Of a DNA stretch of 5,658 bases, positions 1 through 5,239 are shown in pieces. Origin of the DNA: Jatrophihabitans sp. (GTDB lineage Bacteria; Actinomycetota; Actinomycetes; Mycobacteriales; Jatrophihabitantaceae). The DNA is taken from NCBI GenBank assembly GCA_004299665.1, contig SCQZ01000011.1, positions 1 through 5,658 on the forward strand. Direction: 5' to 3'. The translations under genes were made by a program, and so were the position numbers. Under the pieces are notes generated by a model. That model saw only the letters and a list, made by a program, of their open reading frames with translations. It made no database searches and was not told where the DNA came from. The first letter of the stretch is position 1; every line of letters starts with the position of its first letter.

Positions 1-1428
1 CTCCCGCTCGGCCTCGGCCAGCTCGCGCGCGCGGGCCGCCACCGACTCGTAGGCCGCAACCGCCGCCTCGTGTCGCTCGTCCAGCCCGAGCTCGCCCTCG
101 TCCAGCACCCCGACCTCGGCCCGCAGCCGGGCCAGCTCCTTGTCCGCCGCCGCCGCGCGGGCGCGGGCGTCGGCCGCGGCGGCGGTCAGGCGGGTGATCT
201 CGTCGGCGCCGGCGGCGGCGCGGGTGCGCAGGGCGTTGACCTGGCCGGCGAGCTTGGCCAGCCCCTCGCGGCGGTCGGCGACGGCCCGCGCGGCGGCGAC
301 CAGCGCGTGCTCGGCCGCCGCCAGGTCCTGCTCGAGCGCCTGGCGGGCGGCGACCCCGGCGGCCAGCGTGGAGCGCGCGGCCTCCACGCCCGCCTGCAGC
401 CGTCCCTCCTCCGCCCCGGCCGCCGCGGCCTCGGCCTCCAGCTCGTCGGGGTCGCGGCCCGGCCGCGTCCCCTCCGGTTCGGCTGCCAGGTGGCGGGCAC
501 GTTCGGCCGCCAGCGACGCCGTCCCCCGGAACCGCTCCTCGAGCGCCGAGAGCCGGAACCAGGTCTCCTGCGCGCGGGCCAGCCGCGGGGCGTCGTCCGC
601 GAGCGACCGCTCGAGCGCCGCCTCGGCGGCCCTGGCCTGCTCCAGTTCGGCCTCGACCGCGGCGCGGCGGGCGAGCAGGGCCTGCTCGTCGGCGACGTCG
701 CGTGCCAGTCCGCCGCGCAGCCGCACCAGGTCGTCCGCGAGCAGCCGCAACCGCGAGTCGCGCAGCTCCGCCTGGACCCCGGCCGCGCGGCGGGCGATCT
801 CGGCCTGCCTGCCCAGCGGCTTGAGCTGGCGGCGCAGCTCGGCCGTCAGGTCCGTCAGGCGCGTCAGGTTGGCCTGCATCGCCTCGAGCTTGCGCAGCGC
901 CTTCTCCTTGCGCTTGCGGTGCTTGAGGACTCCGGCGGCCTCCTCGATGAAGCCGCGGCGATCCTCCGGCCGGGCCGACAGGACCGCGTCGAGCTGGCCC
1001 TGGCCGACGATGACGTGCATCTCGCGGCCGATGCCCGAGTCCGAGAGCAGCTCCTGGATGTCCAGCAGGCGGGTGCTCTCACCGTTGATCTCGTACTCGC
1101 TGCTGCCCTCGCGGAACATCCGCCGGGTGATCGACACCTCGGTGTAGTCGATCGGCAGCGCGTTGTCGGAGTTGTCGATCGTGAGGGTGACCTCGGCACG
1201 CCCCAGGGGCGGCCGGCCGGCGGTGCCGGCGAAGATGACGTCCTCCATCTTGCCGCCGCGAAGCGCCTTGGCCCCCTGCTCGCCCAGCACCCAGGCGATC
1301 GCGTCGACCACGTTGCTCTTGCCGGAGCCGTTCGGCCCCACGACCGCGGTGACGCCCGGCTCGAAGCGCATGGTGGTGGCGGAGGCGAAGGACTTGAAGC
1401 CCTTCAGCGTCAGCGACTTCAGGTGCAC
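1..1428 (-). CDS. smc: Chromosome segregation protein SMC, N-terminal 476 residues (runs off left edge)
   Basis: SMC is the ATPase of the bacterial condensin complex. With ScpA and ScpB it loads onto DNA and extrudes or tethers loops to compact and separate sister chromosomes. The translated fragment begins MHLKSLTLKGFKSF, the canonical SMC N-terminus. It has a Walker A motif GPNGSGKSN at residues 31-39, the Q-loop region VGQGQLD at 141-147, and the family block SARPEDRR...FIEEAAG at 151-166. From about residue 166 to 476 it is an Ala/Glu/Arg-rich heptad coiled coil, the outgoing arm. The family is usually about 1,200 residues, so the hinge, returning arm, ABC signature and Walker B lie beyond base 1. 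The GTG start at 1428 is supported by GGGGAG (1433-1438) four bases upstream and by the N-terminal match. Frame and motifs are intact. Confidence 0.97.
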   Translation of the reverse strand, partial: MHLKSLTLKGFKSFASATTMRFEPGVTAVVGPNGSGKSNVVDAIAWVLGEQGAKALRGGKMEDVIFAGTAGRPPLGRAEVTLTIDNSDNALPIDYTEVSITRRMFREGSSEYEINGESTRLLDIQELLSDSGIGREMHVIVGQGQLDAVLSARPEDRRGFIEEAAGVLKHRKRKEKALRKLEAMQANLTRLTDLTAELRRQLKPLGRQAEIARRAAGVQAELRDSRLRLLADDLVRLRGGLARDVADEQALLARRAAVEAELEQARAAEAALERSLADDAPRLARAQETWFRLSALEERFRGTASLAAERARHLAAEPEGTRPGRDPDELEAEAAAAGAEEGRLQAGVEAARSTLAAGVAARQALEQDLAAAEHALVAAARAVADRREGLAKLAGQVNALRTRAAAGADEITRLTAAAADARARAAAADKELARLRAEVGVLDEGELGLDERHEAAVAAYESVAARARELAEAERE

Positions 1429-1432
1429 CGAT

Positions 1433-1438
1433 CTCCCC
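1433..1438 (-). promoter_or_regulatory. Ribosome binding site of smc
   Basis: The minus strand reads GGGGAG followed by ATCG and then the GTG start of smc. The spacing is a little short (4 bases) but this is the only purine-rich site near the start. It lies 13 bases past the end of the large inverted repeat in the leader, so that structure would not mask it directly. Confidence 0.6.
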
Positions 1439-1451
1439 GGTCCTGCCGGTC

Positions 1452-1494
1452 CCCCGGTCCGGGCGGCCGGAGGCCGTCCCGGCCCGGACCCGGG
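1452..1494 (-). repeat. Large GC-rich inverted repeat in the leader of smc
   Basis: The arms GGTCCGGGC (1456-1464) and GCCCGGACC (1482-1490) are perfect reverse complements of 9 bases. Beyond one mismatch they extend by three more pairs (1452-1454 with 1492-1494). The 17-base loop can itself fold as GGCC, three bases, GGCC (1465-1475). The element ends 23 bases before the smc GTG. It has no T-tract on either strand, so it is not a classic intrinsic terminator. It could be a U-less actinobacterial terminator, an attenuator or a leader structure in the smc mRNA. The inverted repeat is directly visible; any function is inference. Confidence 0.6.
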
Positions 1495-1512
1495 TGCGGG
1501 ACGTCGGGCATC

Positions 1513-1518
1513 AACCTA
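1513..1518 (-). promoter_or_regulatory. Possible -10 box for an smc promoter
   Basis: The minus strand reads TAGGTT, which fits the TAnnnT pattern of actinobacterial housekeeping -10 boxes. It lies between the two inverted repeats in the spacer before smc. No TTGACA-like -35 box is found 16-19 bases upstream and there is no extended -10 TGn. If used, the transcript would start near 1506 and have a leader of about 80 bases containing the 1452-1494 hairpin. Weak evidence. Confidence 0.25.
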
Positions 1519-1534
1519 CCGGGCGGTGACCGCG

Positions 1535-1557
1535 ACCCGCGGGCACGGCACGCGGGT
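1535..1557 (-). terminator. Hairpin directly after the small coiled-coil gene, possible U-less terminator
   Basis: ACCCGCG (1535-1541) and CGCGGGT (1551-1557) are perfect reverse complements separated by 9 bases. On the minus strand the stem begins with the last base of the TGA stop codon of the 73-residue gene, so it sits where a terminator is expected. There is no T-tract after it, so it would have to belong to the tail-less hairpin class proposed for actinobacteria. In DNA this GC-rich a 7-base stem can arise by chance, so confidence is moderate to low. Confidence 0.35.
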
Positions 1558-1778
1558 CAGGCCAGGGCCGGCTCCGGGGCCTCGGCGATGCGGCCCAGTT
1601 CGCCGTCGAGGGCGCCCCCGTCCAGCACGCTGTGCAGGTCGAGGTCCATCCGCGCGGTGGCACGCAGGTCGGCCACCTCGGACTCGAGTTCGTCGATCCG
1701 CCGGCGCAACTGCGCGATCTGGACGAGCAATACCTGGTCCGAGCGGCTGCCGACGTATCCCAGCAAGGCGCGTGCCAT
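1557..1778 (-). CDS. Small coiled-coil protein of unknown function, 73 residues, upstream of smc
   Basis: I do not recognise a named function. The product begins MARALLGYVGSRSDQ and then forms an amphipathic helix. Hydrophobic residues L17, I21, L24, I28, L31, V35 and L38 fall in 4-3 heptad spacing, and Arg, Asp and Glu fill the other positions, so a short dimeric coiled coil of about 25 residues is likely. The tail (residues 45-73) is acidic and probably disordered. There is no signal peptide, membrane segment or cysteine. An ATG five codons upstream (1793) is possible, but the ATG at 1778 has AAGGG (1786-1790) seven bases upstream and is preferred. Codon use matches neighbouring genes. It lies between mutM and smc, separated from both by longer gaps than others in this cluster. 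I infer a real conserved small gene from the clean heptad pattern and ribosome binding site. Confidence 0.7.
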   Translation of the reverse strand: MARALLGYVGSRSDQVLLVQIAQLRRRIDELESEVADLRATARMDLDLHSVLDGGALDGELGRIAEAPEPALA

Positions 1779-1993
1779 CGGGCGACCCTTCATCTCACCG
1801 AACGCGTTGACGGACCGGCAACGGTGGTTGCGGCCGCCCCGCGACGGACTGCTTGAACCCTGCGGAATGCATTTGTGGACGAGGCGACCGGCCTGTCACG
1901 AGTCACAGCAACCAGGTCCCGTCAAGTCCTTTCATGGTTGCACTGCGGTAACGAACGGTCAACCGCGGGCCGGGTGATCACGGACATATCGGC
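1779..1993. other. 215-base gap between mutM and the small coiled-coil gene
   Basis: No supportable gene is present. The stretch looks less GC-rich than its surroundings. On the minus strand it has two -35-like hexamers, TTGACC (1957-1962) and TTGACG (1920-1925), but neither has a TAnnnT -10 box at 15-19 bases. An imperfect palindrome, CTGTCACGAGTCACAG, lies at 1893-1908 with six of seven arm pairs matching. A single DnaA-box-like nonamer with one mismatch to TTGTCCACA lies at 1874-1882. It probably carries the promoter for the small gene and perhaps smc, but no convincing promoter can be named. Confidence 0.5.
1893..1908. repeat. Imperfect 16-base palindrome, possible operator
   Basis: CTGTCACGAGTCACAG reads as two 7-base half sites around a 2-base centre, with six of seven pairs complementary. 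It resembles the half sites of Crp-family regulators (TGTGA/TCACA), but the spacing is two bases too short for the usual 16-base core and one half site is TGTCA. It lies in the only long non-coding stretch, upstream of the small gene and smc. Could be chance. Confidence 0.25.
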
Positions 1994-2878
1994 TCACCGG
2001 GCGGGCCGCCGCGGCGGGCGCTGGCAGGACGGGCAGAAGAAGCTGGAGCGGTTCGCGAAGGCGATCCGGCGGATCGGCGCCGCACAGCGCGGGCACGGCA
2101 GGCCCTCGCGGCCGTAGACGGCCAGCGAACGCTCGAAGTACCCGCCGCGGCCGTTGACGTTCACGTACAGCGCGTCGAAGGAGGTGCCGCCGGCGCGCAG
2201 CGCCTCCCCGAGGACGTCGCGGACGTGGCCCAGCAGCACGCCCGCCGCGGCGCGGGGCAGTGACGCGGCGCGCCGCTCGCCGTGCAGCCGGGCGCGCCAC
2301 AGCGACTCATCGGCGTAGATGTTGCCGATGCCCGAGACCAGCGTCTGGTCCAGCAGCGCGCGTTTGAGCGGCGAGTCGCGCCGTCGCAGCCGGGCGGTGA
2401 ACAGGCGCTCGTCGAACCGCGGGTCCAGCGGGTCCCGGGCGATGTGCGCGACCAGCGACGGCAGGTGTTCCACCGGCCGGTCGGCCGCCGGCACCAGCGT
2501 GTCGACGAGCAGGCCACCGAAGGTCCGCTGATCGACGAAGCGCAACTCGCCGGCCCCGTCCTCGAACCGGATACGCACGTGCAGGTGCGCCGGATCGGGG
2601 GCGTGCGCGGGCTGGACGAGCAACTGTCCGCTCATCCCCAGGTGCACGACCAGCGCCTCCCCGTCGCCGGGGCCCGAGAGTGCCAGCCACAGGTACTTCC
2701 CCCGCCGCGAGGCGGTCACGAAGCGCGAGCCCGCCAGGCGGGCGGCCAGGTCCGCCGCGCCCGCCGCGTGCCGGCGGACCGCGCGCGGATGGGTCACCGT
2801 CACCTCGCGGACGGTCCGGCCCAGCACGTGGCGCTCCAGCCCCTCGCGCACGGTCTCGACCTCGGGCAGCTCCGGCAT
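1994..2878 (-). CDS. mutM: Formamidopyrimidine-DNA glycosylase (Fpg/MutM)
   Basis: Bifunctional glycosylase/AP lyase of base excision repair. It removes 8-oxoguanine and formamidopyrimidines from oxidised DNA and cuts the backbone by beta,delta-elimination. The 294-residue product starts MPELPEVETV, giving the catalytic Pro2 (the Schiff-base nucleophile after Met removal) and Glu3. Lys61 in RRGKYL corresponds to E. coli Lys57. M82 (HLGMSG), R118 and F120 (DQRTFGG) match the void-filling residues. GIGNIYADE (183-191) is the helix-two-turn-helix signature. A C-terminal zinc finger uses C262, C265, C282 and C285, with R277 on the hairpin. All key residues are present. Length is slightly above E. 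coli (269), with the extra mostly in an internal loop and a basic tail. The ATG at 2878 is fixed by Pro2; no good ribosome binding site precedes it. The start is 13 bases after rnc, so co-transcription with rnc is likely. Confidence 0.98.
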   Translation of the reverse strand: MPELPEVETVREGLERHVLGRTVREVTVTHPRAVRRHAAGAADLAARLAGSRFVTASRRGKYLWLALSGPGDGEALVVHLGMSGQLLVQPAHAPDPAHLHVRIRFEDGAGELRFVDQRTFGGLLVDTLVPAADRPVEHLPSLVAHIARDPLDPRFDERLFTARLRRRDSPLKRALLDQTLVSGIGNIYADESLWRARLHGERRAASLPRAAAGVLLGHVRDVLGEALRAGGTSFDALYVNVNGRGGYFERSLAVYGREGLPCPRCAAPIRRIAFANRSSFFCPSCQRPPRRPAR

Positions 2879-2891
2879 CGGCGGGGCGCGA

Positions 2892-3599
2892 TCAGGAGGT
2901 CAACGCGCGCCACGCGAGTTCGGCGGCGGCCTGCTCGGCTTCCTTCTTGCTGTGCCCGACGCATGCCCCGTAGGCCCGGCCGTCGACGCAGGCGCGCGCG
3001 GTGAACCGCTTGTCGTGGTCGGGCCCCTCGGCGCTCATCAGGTACTCGGGCACCCCCAGCCCGCGCTCGGCCGTCAGTTCCTGCAGCGTCGTCTTCCAGT
3101 CCTGGCCCGCGCCGTCGTGCGCGACGGCGTCCATGAAGTCGTCGAACAGCGCGTGGATGACGCGGCCGGCCACGGCCATGCCGTGCTGCAGGTAGATCGC
3201 GCCGAGCAGCGCCTCGGTGGTGTCGGCCAGGATGCTGGCCTTGTCCCGCCCGCCGGTGGTCTCCTCGCCGCGGCCCAGGCGCACGTAGGCACCCAGCCCG
3301 CCGTCGGGGCCGATGCCGCGGGCGATGTCGGCCAGGGCCCGCATGTTGACGATCGAAGCGCGCAGCTTGGCGAGCCTGCCCTCCGGCAGGTCCGGGTACG
3401 CGCGGAACAGCGCGTCGGTGACGACCACGCCGAGCACCGAGTCCCCGAGGAACTCGAGCCGTTCGTTGTGGGGCAGCCCGCCGTTCTCGTAGGCGTAGGA
3501 GCGATGGGTCAGGGCGTGACGCAGCAGCTCGGCGTCGATCTCGACGCCGAGCGCCTCGGCGAGCCGGCCCTGCTCAGCGGGCTCCGGGATCCGGTCCAT
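2892..3599 (-). CDS. rnc: Ribonuclease III
   Basis: Double-strand-specific endoribonuclease that processes the rRNA precursor and structured mRNAs in the cytoplasm. The 235-residue product has the N-terminal nuclease domain (about 10-160) with the signature NERLEFLGDSVLG at 45-57. The metal-binding and catalytic residues are present: E46, E49, D53, E73 (LPEGRL), D126 and E129 (LADTTEALLG), at the E. coli positions 38, 41, 45, 65, 114 and 117. The double-stranded RNA-binding domain follows (about 167-233), ending in the typical SKKEAEQAAAELA helix at 217-229. Length is typical of the family. The ATG at 3599 has no clear Shine-Dalgarno sequence, but no in-frame start was seen immediately upstream. 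It follows rpmF by 40 bases and precedes mutM by 13, a gene order common in Actinomycetota. RNase III often controls its own mRNA elsewhere; nothing here proves that. Confidence 0.98.
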   Translation of the reverse strand: MDRIPEPAEQGRLAEALGVEIDAELLRHALTHRSYAYENGGLPHNERLEFLGDSVLGVVVTDALFRAYPDLPEGRLAKLRASIVNMRALADIARGIGPDGGLGAYVRLGRGEETTGGRDKASILADTTEALLGAIYLQHGMAVAGRVIHALFDDFMDAVAHDGAGQDWKTTLQELTAERGLGVPEYLMSAEGPDHDKRFTARACVDGRAYGACVGHSKKEAEQAAAELAWRALTS

Positions 3600-3639
3600 G
3601 TTGACCGATGCCGGCGACGGTGCCGCTCAGCGGGCGACG

Positions 3640-3819
3640 CTAGACAGCGACGACCTGCCGGCCGTCGTACTGCCCGCAGTTCGAGCACGCGGTGTGCGGC
3701 AGCTTCATCGCGCCGCAGGCCCGGTTCGGGCACACGACGAGCGTCGGGGCGCTGGTCTTCCACTGCGACCGGCGCGACCGGGTGTTGCTGCGCGAGGTCT
3801 TGCGCTTCGGGACAGCCAC
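3640..3819 (-). CDS. rpmF: 50S ribosomal protein L32, 59 residues
   Basis: Small basic protein of the large ribosomal subunit near the peptidyl transferase region. The frame begins MAVPKRKTSRSNTRSRRSQW, the standard L32 N-terminus, and ends GQYDGRQVVAV before a TAG stop. Four cysteines, C30, C35, C45 and C48, mark a zinc-binding (C+) form. The first pair is spaced CX4C (CPNRAC) rather than the CX2C I expect in many L32 proteins, while the second pair is CX2C. GTG is the start codon, with AAGGAG six bases upstream inside the end of the DUF177 gene. The gene begins 3 bases after that gene's stop, matching the widespread yceD-rpmF pairing in bacteria. A cysteine-free, zinc-independent paralogue may exist elsewhere in the genome, but none is seen here. 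Confidence 0.97.
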   Translation of the reverse strand: MAVPKRKTSRSNTRSRRSQWKTSAPTLVVCPNRACGAMKLPHTACSNCGQYDGRQVVAV

Positions 3820-3822
3820 GTC

Positions 3823-3833
3823 CTACTCCTTGC
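3823..3833 (-). promoter_or_regulatory. Ribosome binding site of rpmF overlapping the DUF177 stop codon
   Basis: The minus strand reads AAGGAGTAGGAC before the rpmF GTG. AAGGAG is a near-perfect Shine-Dalgarno sequence six bases from the start. Its last two bases are next to, and partly spelled by, the final Glu codon and TAG stop of the DUF177 gene (3823-3825). Ribosomes finishing DUF177 would therefore be placed on the rpmF start, which implies translational coupling of the two genes. Confidence 0.75.
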
Positions 3834-4413
3834 TTGCGGTGTCGGTGTCCCGCCGGGACGCCAGGGCGGCCCAGCGGGGGTCGATCTGCTCGTGCGCGTG
3901 GCCGGGCGGCAGGTCGTCGAGCCGCCCCCCGCAGGTGGGGCACAGCCCGGCGCAGTCCGGCCGGCACAGCGGGGTGAAGGGCAGGCCCAGCACGACCGCG
4001 TCACGCACCACCGGCTCGACGTCGAGGTAATCGCCGTCGACCCGGTGGACCTCCTCCTCCTCGGTCGTGCGATCCGTGGCGCTGTCCGGGTAGGCGAACA
4101 GCTCGCACAGCTCGACGGCCAGTTCGTCGCGGACCGGCTCCAGGCAGCGTGCGCACTCGCCGCTGACCGGGGCGGTGACCGAACCCGTCACGAGGACGCC
4201 CTCGGTCACCGACTCCAGCCGGACGTCGAGCCGCACCACCGCGCCGGACGGCACCGCGATGAGCTGCGGGCCCACGATCGCAGGCGCGGGAACACTACGC
4301 CGGTAGTGCTTGAGCGACCCGGCCCGCCGTCCGAGCTCCCGTAGGTCGAAGACGTACGGGCTGCGCGGATCGGCGTGCGGGACGCCGCGCGTCGGTGTCG
4401 AGTTCTCAGGCAT
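3823..4413 (-). CDS. DUF177 / YceD-family protein, 196 residues
   Basis: The YceD/DUF177 family is almost always encoded directly before rpmF and is linked to ribosome assembly (23S rRNA accumulation in some bacteria and plastids); its biochemical role is not settled. In this product the region PYVFDLRELGRRAGS (19-33) is the conserved N-terminal block. GECARCLEP (86-92) gives a CxxC pair at C87 and C90. The family centre ELFAYPDSATD lies at 104-114. A C-terminal cluster at C150, C154, C158 and C161 (CRPDCAGLCPTCG) looks like a zinc site, followed by DPRWAAL (179-185), the usual family ending. An ATG 17 codons further upstream (4464) is in frame, but it lacks a ribosome binding site. The ATG at 4413 has GAGGG (4424-4428) ten bases upstream and gives the normal family N-terminus. 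The gene is coupled to rpmF. Confidence 0.93.
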   Translation of the reverse strand: MPENSTPTRGVPHADPRSPYVFDLRELGRRAGSLKHYRRSVPAPAIVGPQLIAVPSGAVVRLDVRLESVTEGVLVTGSVTAPVSGECARCLEPVRDELAVELCELFAYPDSATDRTTEEEEVHRVDGDYLDVEPVVRDAVVLGLPFTPLCRPDCAGLCPTCGGRLDDLPPGHAHEQIDPRWAALASRRDTDTASKE

Positions 4414-4450
4414 GCGACAGTGGCCCTCGTGTCGGTTGAGGCCGCCCGCC

Positions 4451-4456
4451 AGCTTA
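4451..4456 (-). promoter_or_regulatory. Possible -10 box for the DUF177-rpmF-rnc-mutM group
   Basis: The minus strand reads TAAGCT, fitting TAnnnT, about 38 bases before the preferred DUF177 ATG. Eighteen bases upstream is TTCCGC, a poor match to TTGACA. A start near 4444 would give a leader of about 30 bases and would fall downstream of the alternative ATG at 4464, which would rule that start out. It lies just after a hairpin that follows the preceding gene. Suggestive only. Confidence 0.3.
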
Positions 4457-4470
4457 GCCGACATCGGGCC

Positions 4471-4492
4471 AGGAGCGGAAAAGCCCGCTTCT
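4471..4492 (-). terminator. Weak hairpin after the SepIVA-like gene
   Basis: AGCGG (4474-4478) and CCGCT (4485-4489) pair across a 6-base loop, and two further pairs form after one mismatch (4471-4472 with 4491-4492). It begins at the stop codon of the upstream coiled-coil gene. The loop, not the tail, holds the T-run, so it is not a typical intrinsic terminator. It may lower read-through into the DUF177 group. Confidence 0.2.
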
Positions 4493-5211
4493 CAGGCCGA
4501 CATCTGCTCCGGTTGCCGGCGCCGGGCGGCGAGGGCGGCCCGCCCCTGGTCGGCGGTCTGCGCGGCGGAGCGCAGCGTCGCGACCAGTTCGGCGAGGGTG
4601 TGGTCGGTGTAGGCCTCCGCGTCGCCGGCCAGCTTGGCCGCGTAGCGCTGCACGTCCTCGCGCGTCACGGCGGCGACCCGGTCGGCCTCGGTGCGGACCT
4701 CGTCGTCGTAGCGATCGGCCTCACCCCGGACCTGCTCGGCGTAATGGTCGGCCTGCGAACGCACCGCCGTGTCGTAGGACTCCGCGGCCGCGCGCAACTC
4801 GGCGGCGGCCCGCGCAGCCGCCTGGTGGACCCCGGTCGAGGAGACCAGCTGCGCGTGCTCGGCGTGGGATGCGGCCAACGCGTCCCGGACCTGCCCCTGC
4901 GCCTCGTCCACGAGCGTCTGCGCGTGGTGGCGCGCGTCGGCCATCACGGTGTCGGCCTCGGCCACGGACCGTTCGCGCACCTCCCGCGCCTGCTCGTACG
5001 CCTCGTGCAGCACGGCGTCCTTCGTCGCGACGATGCGGCGTGCCTCGATCATCTCCAGCGGCAGGACGTCGCGCAGTTCGTCGAGCAGGTCGAGCATCCG
5101 CTCCCGCGGCAGCACGCACGAACTCGACATCGGCACCGCGCGCGCGGTCTCGACGGTGTCGACCAGTTCGGAGAGCAGGGCGTCCACCCGGGCCAGTGCC
5201 TGATCGCTCAC
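4492..5211 (-). CDS. Coiled-coil cell-division protein, SepIVA-like (Rv2927c type, DivIVA-related)
   Basis: Cytoplasmic helical protein of 239 residues. The N-terminal segment with ARAVPMSSSCVLPRERML (23-40) followed by DLLDELRDVLP resembles my memory of the mycobacterial protein SepIVA (Rv2927c), a DivIVA-like septum and polar growth factor, and its position beside DUF177-rpmF-rnc agrees. From about residue 60 to 215 it is one long charged helix built of 11-residue repeats: a block at 67-121, a short break at 122-127 (LVSSTG), and a block at 128-215 with Tyr at position 8 of most units. Such repeats also occur in the ATP synthase b subunit, which explains why relatives are sometimes mislabelled as ATP synthase. 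There is no N-terminal membrane segment. A GTG at 5220 is possible, but GGAGAGG (5221-5227) abuts it. That site lies nine bases from the GTG at 5211, which is preferred. The gap after coaD is 28 bases, suggesting one transcript. Confidence 0.85.
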   Translation of the reverse strand: MSDQALARVDALLSELVDTVETARAVPMSSSCVLPRERMLDLLDELRDVLPLEMIEARRIVATKDAVLHEAYEQAREVRERSVAEADTVMADARHHAQTLVDEAQGQVRDALAASHAEHAQLVSSTGVHQAAARAAAELRAAAESYDTAVRSQADHYAEQVRGEADRYDDEVRTEADRVAAVTREDVQRYAAKLAGDAEAYTDHTLAELVATLRSAAQTADQGRAALAARRRQPEQMSA

Positions 5212-5220
5212 GATCCTCAC

Positions 5221-5227
5221 CCTCTCC
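5221..5227 (-). promoter_or_regulatory. Ribosome binding site deciding the start of the SepIVA-like gene
   Basis: The minus strand reads GGAGAGG directly followed by GTGAGGATC and then GTGAGC. With zero spacing the first GTG (5220) is a poor start. The second GTG (5211) is nine bases away, within the usual range, so the protein most likely begins MSDQALARVD and not MRIVSDQ. Confidence 0.6.
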
Positions 5228-5239
5228 GGCCCGGCCGGC

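Noticed and set aside
1874..1882. A DnaA-box-like nonamer considered as part of a replication origin.
   Set aside because: Only one box, with one mismatch, and none of the expected neighbours (dnaA, dnaN, box clusters). Kept only as a minor note on possible regulation.
1914..1946. A 10-codon frame (MKGLDGTWLL) on the minus strand in the mutM-small gene gap, considered as a leader peptide.
   Set aside because: No ribosome binding site, no run of one regulatory codon and no attenuator hairpin after it. A frame this short is expected by chance.
70..1977. A 635-codon open frame on the plus strand across smc and the following spacer.
   Set aside because: It is antisense to smc, whose motifs are certain. 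The product is a low-complexity mix of Arg, Gly, Ala, Leu and Gln typical of the shadow frame of a GC-rich gene, and it resembles no family I know.
1960..2000. A bulged stem at the end of mutM (GGTGA with TCACC plus flanking G/C) considered as a terminator.
   Set aside because: The perfect part is only five bases, the extension needs a bulge, and there is no T-tract. Not distinguishable from chance at this GC content.
4492..5211. Annotation of the long coiled-coil gene as ATP synthase subunit b.
   Set aside because: There is no N-terminal membrane helix and no ATP synthase genes nearby. The resemblance is due to shared 11-residue helical repeats.
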